Below, one piece after another: positions 24,701 to 34,105 of a stretch of DNA of 64,000 nt. The stretch covers positions 186,001 through 250,000 of the forward strand of contig JBDNIY010000012.1 of assembly GCA_041688015.1 (NCBI GenBank), in the 5' to 3' direction. The notes beneath the pieces are model-generated. The model saw only the letters and a program-made list of their open reading frames with translations. It was not told where the DNA came from and did not search any database. Every line of letters starts with the position of its first letter. Positions within the stretch are counted from its first letter, which is position 1. The translations under genes were made by a program, and so were the position numbers. Source of the stretch: Parvibaculum sp041688015 (GTDB lineage: Bacteria > Pseudomonadota > Alphaproteobacteria > Parvibaculales > Parvibaculaceae).

Positions 24701-25681
24701 TCAGAGGCGGCCCTCAGCAACCATCCAATCATAGCAGTCCTTCACCATTTCTTTCAGCGGCACAACCTTGTAGCCAAGCTCGCGTTGTGCCTTGGCCGAG
24801 GTCACGGTCATCGTATGGCTGAAGGCTTCGACCATCTCGCCCGTCACGGCGGGCTCCTTGCCGGTGAAGCGGCTGGCGACACCGCCCACCATCGCGGCGA
24901 CACGCATGAGCCCCAAGGGCAGTGATTTTTTCGGCGTGGACTTGCCCAGCAGATGACCGATCTCATTGACCAACGCCAACATGGATCTATTTTCGCCAGC
25001 CAAAATATACTGAGCCCCATTCTCGCCTTTGTCGGCTGCCGCAATATGCGCGCCGACAACCTCGCGCACATGCGCAAAACTGAGTGGCGCGGGCGGCACG
25101 CCCGGCAGCTTGCCATCACGCACCATGATAAACATGCGCGACCAAGTGCCGATGTCATAAGCCCCCATGATCGCACCGGGTTGCAGGATGACAACTTCCA
25201 GGCCATCACCGACCGCCGCGCGTGCGATTTCCTGTGCTTGCCATTTTGTGCGTTCGTAATTGACGTTGGAACGCTCAGCGCGGCTCGGCGTCTCCTCTGT
25301 GACTTCGCCTGACACCCCGCCATAAGCAGAAATAGATGACGTGACGATCAAGCGCCGAACGCCCTTCGCCTTGGCGGCCTCAACAACATTCCGCGTGCCC
25401 TCGACATTGTCACGTGTCTGCTCGGCATTGTGCTGACGCCACATGCTGGTATTGCCCGCCACATGGAACAATATATCTGTGCCTTGCGGTATGGCTGCCA
25501 GCAAGGAAGCACGGTCGGTGATCTCGCCAACGGTAAGACGTGGGCCAAAACGGTTGAGGAAAGTAAGATCAGACGTCGGCCGATGAAACGCGGTCACGTC
25601 CCAGCCCTCCGCCATCAAGCGCTGGACCAGATTGAGGCCAACAAAGCCGGTGGCACCTGTCACAAATGCGGTACGGGCCAT
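24701..25681 (-). CDS. NAD(P)-dependent epimerase/dehydratase (extended SDR)
   Basis: A 326-residue extended short-chain dehydrogenase. The Rossmann motif is TGATGFVGLNLVQRL (residues 6-20), the catalytic Ser in VTSSISAYGG and the YxxxK in YERTKWQAQEIA. It resembles dihydroflavonol-reductase/HpnA-like sugar or hopanoid reductases; the substrate is unknown. It faces the P450 gene with convergent ends, and its start lies upstream of ftsH's 3' end on the same strand. A role in oxidising P450 products is possible but unproven. ATG 25681 (MARTAFVTGATG) fits the family; five upstream codons are dispensable. Confidence 0.85.
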   Translation of the reverse strand: MARTAFVTGATGFVGLNLVQRLMAEGWDVTAFHRPTSDLTFLNRFGPRLTVGEITDRASLLAAIPQGTDILFHVAGNTSMWRQHNAEQTRDNVEGTRNVVEAAKAKGVRRLIVTSSISAYGGVSGEVTEETPSRAERSNVNYERTKWQAQEIARAAVGDGLEVVILQPGAIMGAYDIGTWSRMFIMVRDGKLPGVPPAPLSFAHVREVVGAHIAAADKGENGAQYILAGENRSMLALVNEIGHLLGKSTPKKSLPLGLMRVAAMVGGVASRFTGKEPAVTGEMVEAFSHTMTVTSAKAQRELGYKVVPLKEMVKDCYDWMVAEGRL

Positions 25682-25784
25682 AAAAAACATCTCCAACGAT
25701 AAAGGGGGTAAGCGGAAGAGTGCAACATAAGCGCCCGATCACGTCAAATATCGGCCCCCTGCCCGCCCTATTTCTAAACATGAA

Positions 25785-25812
25785 AAAGGGAGGCTCTTGA
25801 GCCTCCCTTTCA
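25785..25812 (-). terminator. ftsH terminator (GGGAGGC family)
   Basis: AGGGAGGCTC/GAGCCTCCCT hairpin with TTTTT on its minus-strand 3' side, 20 nt past the ftsH stop. Third copy of the same hairpin in 2.6 kb. Confidence 0.88.
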
Positions 25813-25830
25813 ATGGCGTTTAATCGGCGA

Positions 25831-27747
25831 TCACGTCCCAAGCGGTTCGGGCGAAATGCCGGGACCTTGTTCAGGTCGACCTGTCTTGGGCACAGATGAA
25901 ACAGGGCCCGTATCGGGTTTAACCAGATCGTCATTTTCACGCACGGGCGGCTCGCCTTTCAGCAGGCCTTTGATCTCGTCGCCAGACAACGTCTCATATT
26001 CGAGAAGGCCCTTGGCGATGATGTGAAGCTCATCAATGTCATCAGTGAGGATCTGACGCGCCGTGTCATAGCCCTCATCAACGATACGACGCACTTCTGC
26101 GTCAATCACGCGTTGTGTTTCTTCCGACATATTCTGTTGGCGCGTTACCGAATGACCAAGGAACACTTCTTCCTCGTTCTCGGCATAGGCGAGCGGCCCG
26201 AGCTTATCGCTCATGCCCCAACGCGTGACCATGGCTTTCGCCATCTTGGTCGCCATCGAAATATCCGATGAAGCACCAGACGTCACCTTACCGTGGCCAA
26301 AGATAAGTTCTTCAGCGATCCGGCCACCCATGGCAACCGCGAGGTCGGCCTGGAGTTTTTCACGCGTCACCGAAATTTGATCACGCTCTGGCAAACGCAT
26401 CACCATGCCGAGCGCACGACCGCGCGGAATAATGGTTGCCTTATGCACAGGGTCAGACGCCACCATCTTAATGGCAACCAGCGCATGGCCGCCTTCATGG
26501 TAAGCGGTGAGCTTTTTCTCTTCTTCGGTCATGACCATGGAGCGGCGTTCCGCACCCATCATCACCTTGTCTTTAGCGGCTTCAAACTCAGACATGGTGA
26601 CAAGACGCTTGCCACGACGCGCGGCCAGAAGCGCGGCCTCATTGACGAGGTTGGCAAGGTCAGCACCAGAGAAGCCCGGTGTGCCACGCGCCAATGTGCG
26701 CGCATCAACGTCCGGCGACAGCGGCACCTTCTTCATGTGGACTTTGAGGATTTTCTCGCGGCCAACAACATCAGGATTTGGCACCACGACCTGACGGTCA
26801 AAACGGCCCGGACGCAGCAACGCAGGGTCCAGCACGTCAGGACGGTTGGTCGCCGCAATCAAAATGATGCCTTCATTGGGCTCAAAGCCGTCCATCTCAA
26901 CCAACAACTGGTTCAGCGTCTGCTCACGCTCATCATTGCCACCGCCAAGACCGGCGCCACGATGACGCCCCACCGCATCAATTTCGTCGATGAAGATGAT
27001 GCAAGGTGCGTTCTTCTTGGCCTGCTCGAACATGTCGCGCACACGGCTCGCGCCGACGCCGACAAACATTTCAACAAAGTCGGAACCCGAAATCGTAAAG
27101 AAAGGCACACTGGCTTCACCCGCTATGGCACGCGCCAGAAGCGTCTTACCAGTGCCGGGTGGGCCAACAAGCAGCACACCCTTGGGAATGCGGCCACCAA
27201 GGCGCTGGAACTTGGCCGGGTCGCGCAGGAACTCGACGATCTCTTCAAGGTCATCCTTGGCTTCATCAATGCCAGCGACATCTTCAAAGGTCACGCGGCC
27301 ATGACGCTCGGTCAGCAGCTTCGCCTTGGACTTGCCAAAGCCCATAGCCTTGCCGCCACCGCCCTGCATCTGACGCATGAAGAACACCCAGACACCGATC
27401 AGCAGCAACATCGGGAACCATGACACCAACACGCCAAGGAAAGACGGCACGCCGTCGTCAGACGGCTTGGCCGAAATCGACACGCCCTTGTCATAGAGGC
27501 GGCTCACCAGCGAAGGGTCAGACGGCGCATAGGTGCGGAAAGCCCGACCGTCCGAATAGTGACCGGTGATCGTGTCACCAGCGATTGTCACATCGCGCAC
27601 ACTCCCGCCATCAACTTGGCTGAGCAGTTGCGAGAAGTTAATCTCGGTCGATGCGGCCTGCGGCGTCGGATTTTGGAAAAGGCTGTAAAGCGCTACGACG
27701 AGCAGCGCGATGATCACCCACAGAGCAAAATTCTTGATATTGGACAA
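25831..27747 (-). CDS. ftsH: ATP-dependent zinc metalloprotease FtsH
   Basis: Membrane AAA+ protease that degrades misfolded membrane proteins and, in many bacteria, RpoH and LpxC. The 638-residue chain has two N-terminal helices (5-23 and about 107-125), Walker A GPPGTGKTLLARAIAGEA, Walker B IIFIDEIDAVG, the SRH, and a zinc site in AYHEGGHALVAI. The usual HEAGH reads HEGGH here; both metal histidines and the Glu are kept. The start is TTG 27747, with AAAGGT upstream and an in-frame TAG just before it, so no ATG alternative exists at the N-terminus. The window also encodes RpoH, a usual FtsH substrate. Confidence 0.96.
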   Translation of the reverse strand: MSNIKNFALWVIIALLVVALYSLFQNPTPQAASTEINFSQLLSQVDGGSVRDVTIAGDTITGHYSDGRAFRTYAPSDPSLVSRLYDKGVSISAKPSDDGVPSFLGVLVSWFPMLLLIGVWVFFMRQMQGGGGKAMGFGKSKAKLLTERHGRVTFEDVAGIDEAKDDLEEIVEFLRDPAKFQRLGGRIPKGVLLVGPPGTGKTLLARAIAGEASVPFFTISGSDFVEMFVGVGASRVRDMFEQAKKNAPCIIFIDEIDAVGRHRGAGLGGGNDEREQTLNQLLVEMDGFEPNEGIILIAATNRPDVLDPALLRPGRFDRQVVVPNPDVVGREKILKVHMKKVPLSPDVDARTLARGTPGFSGADLANLVNEAALLAARRGKRLVTMSEFEAAKDKVMMGAERRSMVMTEEEKKLTAYHEGGHALVAIKMVASDPVHKATIIPRGRALGMVMRLPERDQISVTREKLQADLAVAMGGRIAEELIFGHGKVTSGASSDISMATKMAKAMVTRWGMSDKLGPLAYAENEEEVFLGHSVTRQQNMSEETQRVIDAEVRRIVDEGYDTARQILTDDIDELHIIAKGLLEYETLSGDEIKGLLKGEPPVRENDDLVKPDTGPVSSVPKTGRPEQGPGISPEPLGT

Positions 27748-27963
27748 CTATTTGACCTTTTGTCGCTTGGTAAAACGCAGCTTCGGAGACCCTAGCAGGA
27801 GACATGCCAGTATCAACTGGTCTCGTCTTTTTAACCCTGTGGCTTCGCGTCTCACTCTTCTACATTGAAGATAGTGACCGGGGCCACAATAACCAAGTGG
27901 CCTTTTCCCCGGTTTTCCCTGCAAAACCCACTCTAAGCATGGCAGTTTCAGGTAAAAGCACCC

Positions 27964-29292
27964 TTACGATCCAGCAAATAGTCCGTGACGCCGGATTTCT
28001 GCTTTCAACACATAATCAGGATCGATTGTGCCAAAATGTGGGGCAGCGACCAGCTTGTCACCCTCCCAGAGCGCGGGAAGCGCAGGAAGCGCTGCTTTTG
28101 GGGCCAGCGGCGCTTCAGGCGCTAGGCTCGCCAGAGCCCGCAAGCCCTCCATGCCCAGCGCCCGCACCACAAGCGAGCCTGCCCCTTTGGGCCGACGCTT
28201 CAACGTCACGATGAAGCGCCCATCCCAAAGGACGGGCTGAGCGCGCTTCACGCTGACTGGCTCCGCCTTCATCGCCGCCGCGGCCTCGCGTATCACCAGC
28301 AATTGATCACCGCACAATTGCAGCTTGCAGCCGTTCAGCGTCCGCGCCCGCGCGAGCGATCCATCAAGCAGGGCAGCCCATAGACCGCTCAGCGCATCAA
28401 AGCGCGGCGGGTAGGCGCGCGCGCCGACATGTTTCAGCATTTCAGCCAGAACGCGCAGCGCGATCTCGTCGGGCACATCGAGAAGGGCAGACACTTGCGC
28501 CTCGATATGGCCGGTCGAATAAAGCGTGGCATGGGCGTGCAGCCAACCCGTCGTCGCGGTGTCCAACGCCTGACGGGCGCGACCCATATGCCCCGCCGTA
28601 TCAGCCAACCGTTGCGGGCTGACGCCAAGCACCGACAGATCGGCGAGCAACTGACGCGCCTTCACCCGGTCAAATCGCAGATTGTTATTGCTCGGGTCCT
28701 GAATGGCCTGCAGCCCCGCCCGCGTGACAACCGCACGCAAGGCGGCACGCGGCACATCAAGCAAAGGCCGAAGCAAACGCAATGGTTGACCGCCCCCCAC
28801 GCCCTCAAGCTGCCGCACGAACGCCATGCCTGCCAGACCATCGACACCGCTGCCACGCGCCAACCGCAACAAAAATGTCTCGGCCTGATCTTCCATGTGA
28901 TGAGCAACGAGGAGGCTGTCGATCTGATTAGCGCGGCAGGCTGCACCAAGTAGCGCATAGCGCGCCCCACGCGCTGCCGCCTGAAGACCGCTGGCCGGTT
29001 TTGGCCCCTGCCAGCGCAAAGTGCGATGCGGCACGCCAAGCGATTTTGCCATGCGCGCGCATGTTCTGGCTTCGACTGCCGCTTCCGCACGCAAACCGTG
29101 ATCGACGGTAAGCGCCACAACATGACGATGTTTTGATTTTTTGGCCCATTGTGCAGCAAGGATAAGAAGCGCCAGCGAATCCGGTCCGCCTGAAAAGGCA
29201 ACCGCCACCCGCTTGCCCGGATCAAGACGCGCCAACCGCTCACCAAACGCTGCCGCGCTCAAAGGTGCGGGAGATTTTGGCGCAGCACTCAT
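27964..29292 (-). CDS. tilS: tRNA(Ile)-lysidine synthase TilS
   Basis: Adds lysine to C34 of tRNA-Ile(CAU) so that it reads AUA; normally essential. The N-terminal PP-loop ATPase domain has VAVAFSGGPDSLALLILAA (about 28-46), VDHGLRAEA, RYALLGA and HHMEDQAETFLLRLARGSGVDGLAGM. A less conserved C-terminal tRNA-binding part completes 442 residues. ATG 29292 (MSAAPKSPAPL) is used; the open frame runs 43 codons further, over the 3' end of cpoB's spacer. It lies between cpoB and ftsH, as in most alphaproteobacteria. Confidence 0.93.
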   Translation of the reverse strand: MSAAPKSPAPLSAAAFGERLARLDPGKRVAVAFSGGPDSLALLILAAQWAKKSKHRHVVALTVDHGLRAEAAVEARTCARMAKSLGVPHRTLRWQGPKPASGLQAAARGARYALLGAACRANQIDSLLVAHHMEDQAETFLLRLARGSGVDGLAGMAFVRQLEGVGGGQPLRLLRPLLDVPRAALRAVVTRAGLQAIQDPSNNNLRFDRVKARQLLADLSVLGVSPQRLADTAGHMGRARQALDTATTGWLHAHATLYSTGHIEAQVSALLDVPDEIALRVLAEMLKHVGARAYPPRFDALSGLWAALLDGSLARARTLNGCKLQLCGDQLLVIREAAAAMKAEPVSVKRAQPVLWDGRFIVTLKRRPKGAGSLVVRALGMEGLRALASLAPEAPLAPKAALPALPALWEGDKLVAAPHFGTIDPDYVLKAEIRRHGLFAGS

Positions 29293-29324
29293 GTCTCGAT
29301 CTTTCCGGCTATGCGCAGGCAGCC

Positions 29325-30185
29325 TCAGCAGCCGACCCTCTGGCGTTCCTGCTTGTTGCGCGCCACGATGGCGGGTGATGCAGAGGGAAACTGTTCCTTC
29401 AGCTGACCAAATGTCGCGCAAGCTGCATCTTTTTGTTTGAGCGCGGCCAGTGTCATGCCGAGCTTTAACAGACTATCAGGTGCCTTGGCGCTTTTGGAAT
29501 AGGTCGTATAGCCCTTGAGGAAGCTGTCTGCCGCGTCCTTGTACTGACCCTGCACATAATAGGTCTCACCAAGCCAATATTGCGCGTTGCCTGACAGAGC
29601 ATCTTTGGGATGCTGTTGCAGGAACTGCTGAAAACTATCGCGCGCCTTAGGAAAATCGCCACGCTTCAACAGATCAATCGCAAAATCATACTGAACCTGC
29701 GGCGTCCCGGTGGGTAGCGTCACGGTTGGCGCAGCAGGTGCCCTCGACGTTGACGAGGCGGCAGCAGCAGGTGCCGCGCTGGGGCCAGCAGTGGCCGCAG
29801 CTCCATCCGGCGCGGTCCCCTTCTGGATATCTTGAAGACGCATGTCATTGGCTTCCTTGAAGGACTGCAAATCCATGTTCGTCTGATCGAGCTTATGGCC
29901 CAGTTCTTCAACGCGGCCCGTCAGCGTGCGCACTTGGTCTTCCAGATCGTTCAAGCGAAGCTGAAGATCGCCCGCGCCCGCACCGCTTACCGGTGCCGCG
30001 CCACCCGACGGCGCACCGCCACTGTAATTTTGTTGAATGTCGTTCAGAGCGCGCTCAACGCGATCAAGACGGTTGTTGACGGCGCGCAAATCGCCGTCAT
30101 CAGCCCGTGCGCCATGGGGCCAGAAAGCAGTAGCGCCAATAAGAACGGCCAAGCCGCCAACGATGAAAAATTTTGTCCTAGTCAC
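29325..30185 (-). CDS. cpoB: Cell division coordinator CpoB (YbgF), Tol-Pal associated
   Basis: Periplasmic protein coupling Tol-Pal constriction to peptidoglycan synthesis. From GTG 30185 a signal peptide (KFFIVGGLAVLIGATAFW, cleavage near GARA-DDG) is followed by a short coiled coil (NNRLDRVERALNDIQQ and a later EDQVRTLTGRVEELGHKLDQ), an Ala/Pro-rich linker, and TPR repeats (YDFAIDLLKRGDFPKARDSF, LGETYYVQGQYKDAADSFLK and one more). GAGGCGG lies before the GTG. ATG 30224 would bury the signal peptide. Confidence 0.9.
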   Translation of the reverse strand: MTRTKFFIVGGLAVLIGATAFWPHGARADDGDLRAVNNRLDRVERALNDIQQNYSGGAPSGGAAPVSGAGAGDLQLRLNDLEDQVRTLTGRVEELGHKLDQTNMDLQSFKEANDMRLQDIQKGTAPDGAAATAGPSAAPAAAASSTSRAPAAPTVTLPTGTPQVQYDFAIDLLKRGDFPKARDSFQQFLQQHPKDALSGNAQYWLGETYYVQGQYKDAADSFLKGYTTYSKSAKAPDSLLKLGMTLAALKQKDAACATFGQLKEQFPSASPAIVARNKQERQRVGC

Positions 30186-30334
30186 CTGATCCGCCTCAAG
30201 ACGATATTTCAACTGCGAGCCCAACCACCCGCACTGGCTGGCGATAAAAGCACTGATCCCGCCTCATTCATCCTAACCAGAACTGCGACCAAATTTGGGC
30301 GCGCCAAAGGTATAGGAAATCCTGTCCAGAAATA

Positions 30335-30369
30335 CAAAAAGCGCCCTTTCGCGTGATGCGAAAGAGCGC
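30335..30369 (-). terminator. pal terminator
   Basis: On the minus strand GCGCTCTTTCGC/GCGAAAGGGCGC with an ATCAC loop precedes TTTTT. It separates pal from cpoB. Confidence 0.85.
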
Positions 30370-30398
30370 TCTCGTATTCTCAGACCTGCCAGACGCGG

Positions 30399-30896
30399 TT
30401 AGCTACCGGCGCCGTCAGCAACAACCGTCACAGCGCGACGGTTCTGGGCCCAGCAATCCTCATTGGATTCGAGGCACACCGGACGTTCCTTACCGTAGGA
30501 AACCGTGTTGATGCGCGAACCATCAACGCCGAGGCTCACAAGGAAGTCTTTCGTCGCGGCGGCACGACGGCCACCAAGCGCAAGGTTGTACTCACGTGTG
30601 CCGCGCTCGTCGGCATGGCCTTCAAGCGTGAACGTGAGGTTTGGATAAAGCTTCATCCACGCAGCCTGACGCTGCAATGTGGCTTTGCCCTCATCCGTTA
30701 CCAAGGTTTTGTCGGTGTCAAAAAACACGCGATCACCAACATTGGTAACCAGATCCTGCTGGGTGCCGGGCGTCACGGTTGAGGTTGACGAAGACGGCGT
30801 TGCGGTTGTTGTCGCGTCAGTCGAGCTGCAAGCGGCAACCATAAAAAAGGCAGCGGCCACGGCGGCGAACCGCAGGCCTGCATACGGGGACTTCAT
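30399..30896 (-). CDS. pal: Peptidoglycan-associated lipoprotein Pal
   Basis: Outer-membrane lipoprotein that binds peptidoglycan and TolB. ATG 30896 gives a lipoprotein signal MKSPYAGLRFAAVAAAFFMV with lipobox VAAC (Cys at residue 23) and a Ser/Thr linker. The OmpA-like domain shows VFFDTDKTLVTDEGKATL, LEGHADERGTREYNLALGGR (diaminopimelate-binding Asp and Arg) and GKERPVCLESNEDCWAQNRR. The 385-bp gap up to tolB (30897-31281) must hold its promoter, but I see no other feature in it. Confidence 0.95.
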   Translation of the reverse strand: MKSPYAGLRFAAVAAAFFMVAACSSTDATTTATPSSSTSTVTPGTQQDLVTNVGDRVFFDTDKTLVTDEGKATLQRQAAWMKLYPNLTFTLEGHADERGTREYNLALGGRRAAATKDFLVSLGVDGSRINTVSYGKERPVCLESNEDCWAQNRRAVTVVADGAGS

Positions 30897-31281
30897 TCGG
30901 GTGCTCTCCATTTTAATCTCAACGGCCAAAGCGGCTCAGTTGTCCTTAGTGCTGTTGGGCGGCAAACATCCCAATACGATGAAGGTAAACTCTCTTCACA
31001 GTTGGAGAATGATCGCTTAGCGCAGTTGACCAGAAGGAGCTGGGTTGCCTTACCGCAACAAAACAGTATCTACAGACCTTAGGGTTTGCAAGAGCATCAC
31101 AACATTTGCGACATTTAGGCCAACACACAGTTACATTTTTGCATCTATACGAATTGCGGCGTCAGAAAAGGCTTCTCCCAACGTCTCCGCGCCTTCATTT
31201 CGACCCTAGCCTGATCTGATGAAGGCTTTGTGTTAGCCGACCCATCCACCCTGAACCTAACAAGTCGTCCCGCGGCTCCGA

Positions 31282-32646
31282 TCACTGGATGCGGGGCGAC
31301 CAAGCAGGGTCAGAGGCAAAGGTCGGAGCCGGTACAGGCCGCTGGTTCTGGCCGGTCAAATCCACCGACCACAGGCCTGGCCCGCCCTGCGCACCACGCG
31401 TCTCACGGAAGAACATGAGAACACGACCATTGGGCGCCCAGGTTGGGCCTTCATTGTGAAAGCCCTCGGTCAGAATACGGTCACCCGTGCCGTCCGGCTT
31501 CATCACGCCGATCACGAACTGGCCGCTGATCATCTTGGTGAAGGCGATATAATCACCGCGCGGCGACCAGACCGGGGTCGCATAACGACCCGTCCCGAAG
31601 CTGATGCGATGCTGGTTGGAGCCGTCGGCGTTCATCACATAGATCTGCTGGGCACCCCCACGGTCGGATTCGAAGGTAATCTGGGTCCCGTCAGGCGAAT
31701 AGCTCGGCGAAGTATCAATCGCGGCCGTATTGGTGAGGCGGGTCACTTTGCGCGAGCGCAAATCCATCGTGTAGATATTGGCATTGCCGCCACGTTGCAG
31801 GCTCATAATAATCTTCTGACCATCCGGCGAAAAACGCGGCGCAAAGGTCATGCCCGGAAATTCACCAACCACCTCCTGCTGACCCGTCTCGATATCGAGC
31901 AGGTAAACGCGCGGGCGGTTGTTGTGATAGGACAGATAAGTGATTTCCTGCGAATTCGGGCTGAAACGCGGCGTCAGCACAAGCTCGGCCCCATTGGTCA
32001 ACATGCGCGGATTATAGCCATCCTGATCCATAATGGTGAGGCGCTTAACGCGCCGGTTCTTCGGGCCGGTTTCAGACACATAGACAATGCGCGTATCGAA
32101 ATAGCCTTTTTCACCTGTCAAACGCTCATAAATCGCATCCGAAATTAGATGCGCTACCCGCCGCCAATTGTCCGGCGTCGTGAAAAACTGCAAACCCGTG
32201 AGCTGCTGCTCGCCATAAACGTCCCAGAGACGAAATTCGACCCGCAACCGTCCATCGGCTTCAAGCTTGGTCTGGCCGGTGACCAGCGACTGCGCCTTGA
32301 TAATGCGCCAATCACCAAAGCGCGGTGGCACATTCATGTCGGAAATTTTTTCAATGAACGAGTTTTGTGGCAGCGGCGCAAACAACCCCGACCGCTCAAG
32401 ATCATTGGTGACCACTTTGGCAATATCGATCCCGGCAGAGGCCTCCTGGCCCGCACCACCGATAAAATCGGTGACCGCAATAGGCATGGGCTCGCTGGTG
32501 GGCGAATTGATGTCGATATGAATGGCGGCTTGGGCCGGTCCGGCAAGGCTGGCGGCAAAGGCGATGGCCAGCAGCAAGGTTGCCGCCCCACAGCTTGCCG
32601 CGCGGCCAAAGGCCAAACGCCGAAATCCACCCATCACGTCAAACAT
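31282..32646 (-). CDS. tolB: Tol-Pal translocation protein TolB
   Basis: Periplasmic beta-propeller that links Pal to the TolQRA motor. The 454-residue chain has a signal peptide (LLLAIAFAASLAGPAQAA), an N-terminal domain (DFIGGAGQEASAGIDIAKVVTNDLERSGLF) and six WD40-like PD40 blades (such as TPRFSPNSQEITYLSYHNNR, APRFSPDGQKIIMSL, SPSYSPDGTQITFESDRGG). It follows tolA on the same strand at 139 bp. Confidence 0.96.
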   Translation of the reverse strand: MFDVMGGFRRLAFGRAASCGAATLLLAIAFAASLAGPAQAAIHIDINSPTSEPMPIAVTDFIGGAGQEASAGIDIAKVVTNDLERSGLFAPLPQNSFIEKISDMNVPPRFGDWRIIKAQSLVTGQTKLEADGRLRVEFRLWDVYGEQQLTGLQFFTTPDNWRRVAHLISDAIYERLTGEKGYFDTRIVYVSETGPKNRRVKRLTIMDQDGYNPRMLTNGAELVLTPRFSPNSQEITYLSYHNNRPRVYLLDIETGQQEVVGEFPGMTFAPRFSPDGQKIIMSLQRGGNANIYTMDLRSRKVTRLTNTAAIDTSPSYSPDGTQITFESDRGGAQQIYVMNADGSNQHRISFGTGRYATPVWSPRGDYIAFTKMISGQFVIGVMKPDGTGDRILTEGFHNEGPTWAPNGRVLMFFRETRGAQGGPGLWSVDLTGQNQRPVPAPTFASDPAWSPRIQ

Positions 32647-32785
32647 CGTCGTTCTCCTGCCAGTAGGCCAAATTCATATCTCGCACCCGCGGACGTTATG
32701 CACGCGGGCGGAGGATGGAACCACAATTTGTCAATTCTGCGAACAGGTCTCGCATTTAACAAAATTGACCGATTTTAGCCCTCGA

Positions 32786-33628
32786 TTACCTCATTCCTGC
32801 CACGGTGAAGCGGGCCGTCACGTCTTTCCACGTCTGATATTTATCCCGTGGCAGCTTGTCATAAGGTGAACAGGACACCACAGCCTTGCGCGCGATCACG
32901 GCCAATTGATCAGATGCGCCGGGGCCACGTCCATCAATCGATGGCACGCCGCGCACAGACCCGTCTTCAGCCAATTCAAAGCTGATATCGGCATAAAGGT
33001 TATCAGCGTCCTGCGCAGCTGCCAGAAAACCGGCGTTGAAACACTGGTTGATCTTCTGACGCAGCGCGTCAAGCTCGCTCACCGTCATCGGCAAATCAGG
33101 GTCATCCGTTTCCGGCGCATCGGCTTTTTCATCCGACGACTTGGCCTCGTCGGGTTGCGCGGCTTTGTCGGGTATCTTGTTGAGCAGCGCCGCGATATTG
33201 CTCGGATCGAAGGCAGGCTTCTTCTTTACTGGCTTTTTGACAGGTGCAGGTTTTTTCTGCTCGGGCTTTGGTGGCTCGGGCTTTTTCTCTTCGGGCTTTT
33301 TTTCAGCGGTCTTGTCCGGGATCGGCTCGGCCTTTTCCTCAGGCGCTGGCGGCGTCGGCACCGGTTCTACCTTTTCAGGCGTCGGCGGCACGGGCGTCGG
33401 TTTTGGCTTTTCCAGCTCGGGCTTGGGTTTTGGTGTCTCAATGGGCTTGGGCTTTTCGGCTTCTTTCTTGGCCTGCCGCTTGAGATTGGTCATCTCCGCG
33501 ACGGTCAAAAGTTCCACCGGCAGAATACGCGTCGGCACTGGATCAAACTTCCGCATCGGCAAGGCAACAATCGTCGCCGCCACAATGATGAAGTGGATCA
33601 GAGCTGAATAGATGAGCGGCTTGCGCAT
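32786..33628 (-). CDS. tolA: Cell envelope integrity protein TolA
   Basis: Inner-membrane protein spanning the periplasm to contact TolB and Pal. One N-terminal helix (LIYSALIHFIIVAATIVALP), a long Pro/Lys/Glu-rich domain II (about 50-140, repeats such as PKPIETPKPKPELEKPKP), and a C-terminal domain III with an SYD-like pattern in MTVSELDALRQKINQCFNAG. ATG 33628 is preferred to a TTG two codons earlier. It starts 9 bp after tolR. The shorter spacer region compared with E. coli TolA is usual in this class. Confidence 0.9.
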   Translation of the reverse strand: MRKPLIYSALIHFIIVAATIVALPMRKFDPVPTRILPVELLTVAEMTNLKRQAKKEAEKPKPIETPKPKPELEKPKPTPVPPTPEKVEPVPTPPAPEEKAEPIPDKTAEKKPEEKKPEPPKPEQKKPAPVKKPVKKKPAFDPSNIAALLNKIPDKAAQPDEAKSSDEKADAPETDDPDLPMTVSELDALRQKINQCFNAGFLAAAQDADNLYADISFELAEDGSVRGVPSIDGRGPGASDQLAVIARKAVVSCSPYDKLPRDKYQTWKDVTARFTVAGMR

Positions 33629-33637
33629 ACCCAAAGT

Positions 33638-34102
33638 TTATTTTGACCCGGCCTTAGAGGGGGCCCCCGTCGTGCCTTCGGTCACCAGACCAACCTTGCT
33701 GAACCCGGCAGAGCTGATGCGCCCCATCACATCCATGACGGTGCCATAGTCAATGCCGCTATCAGCACGCACGAAAATGCGTTGCTCATAGCCGTTCTTG
33801 GCAATCGCGGTCAGGCGCGGCACCAGTTCGTCCGCTTTGACAGTCGTTTCCTGAAGAAAAATCTGTCCCTTGCTGTCGATGGAAATGGTCAGCGGCTCAT
33901 TGTCGCCCGACAAGGCGGCAGCTTGCGTCTTAGGCAACTCAACCGGCACACCGACCGTCAACAGGGGCGCGGCCACCATGAAGACGATGAGCAGCACCAA
34001 CATGACGTCCACCATTGGCGTCACATTGATCTCGGCCATGGGCGCGCGCCGAAACTTGCTACGCCCGCGGCCGCCCGATCCACCTTGAGCAGAAAACGCC
34101 AT
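33638..34102 (-). CDS. tolR: Biopolymer transport protein TolR
   Basis: ExbD/TolR-family stator part of the proton-driven Tol motor. Residues 20-45 form the single membrane helix INVTPMVDVMLVLLIVFMVA, in which the Asp of MVDVML is the proton-carrying residue. The periplasmic domain follows. ATG 34102 lies 3 nt after the tolQ stop and is favoured over a TTG just before it. Confidence 0.95.
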   Translation of the reverse strand: MAFSAQGGSGGRGRSKFRRAPMAEINVTPMVDVMLVLLIVFMVAAPLLTVGVPVELPKTQAAALSGDNEPLTISIDSKGQIFLQETTVKADELVPRLTAIAKNGYEQRIFVRADSGIDYGTVMDVMGRISSAGFSKVGLVTEGTTGAPSKAGSK

Positions 34103-34105
34103 CAA

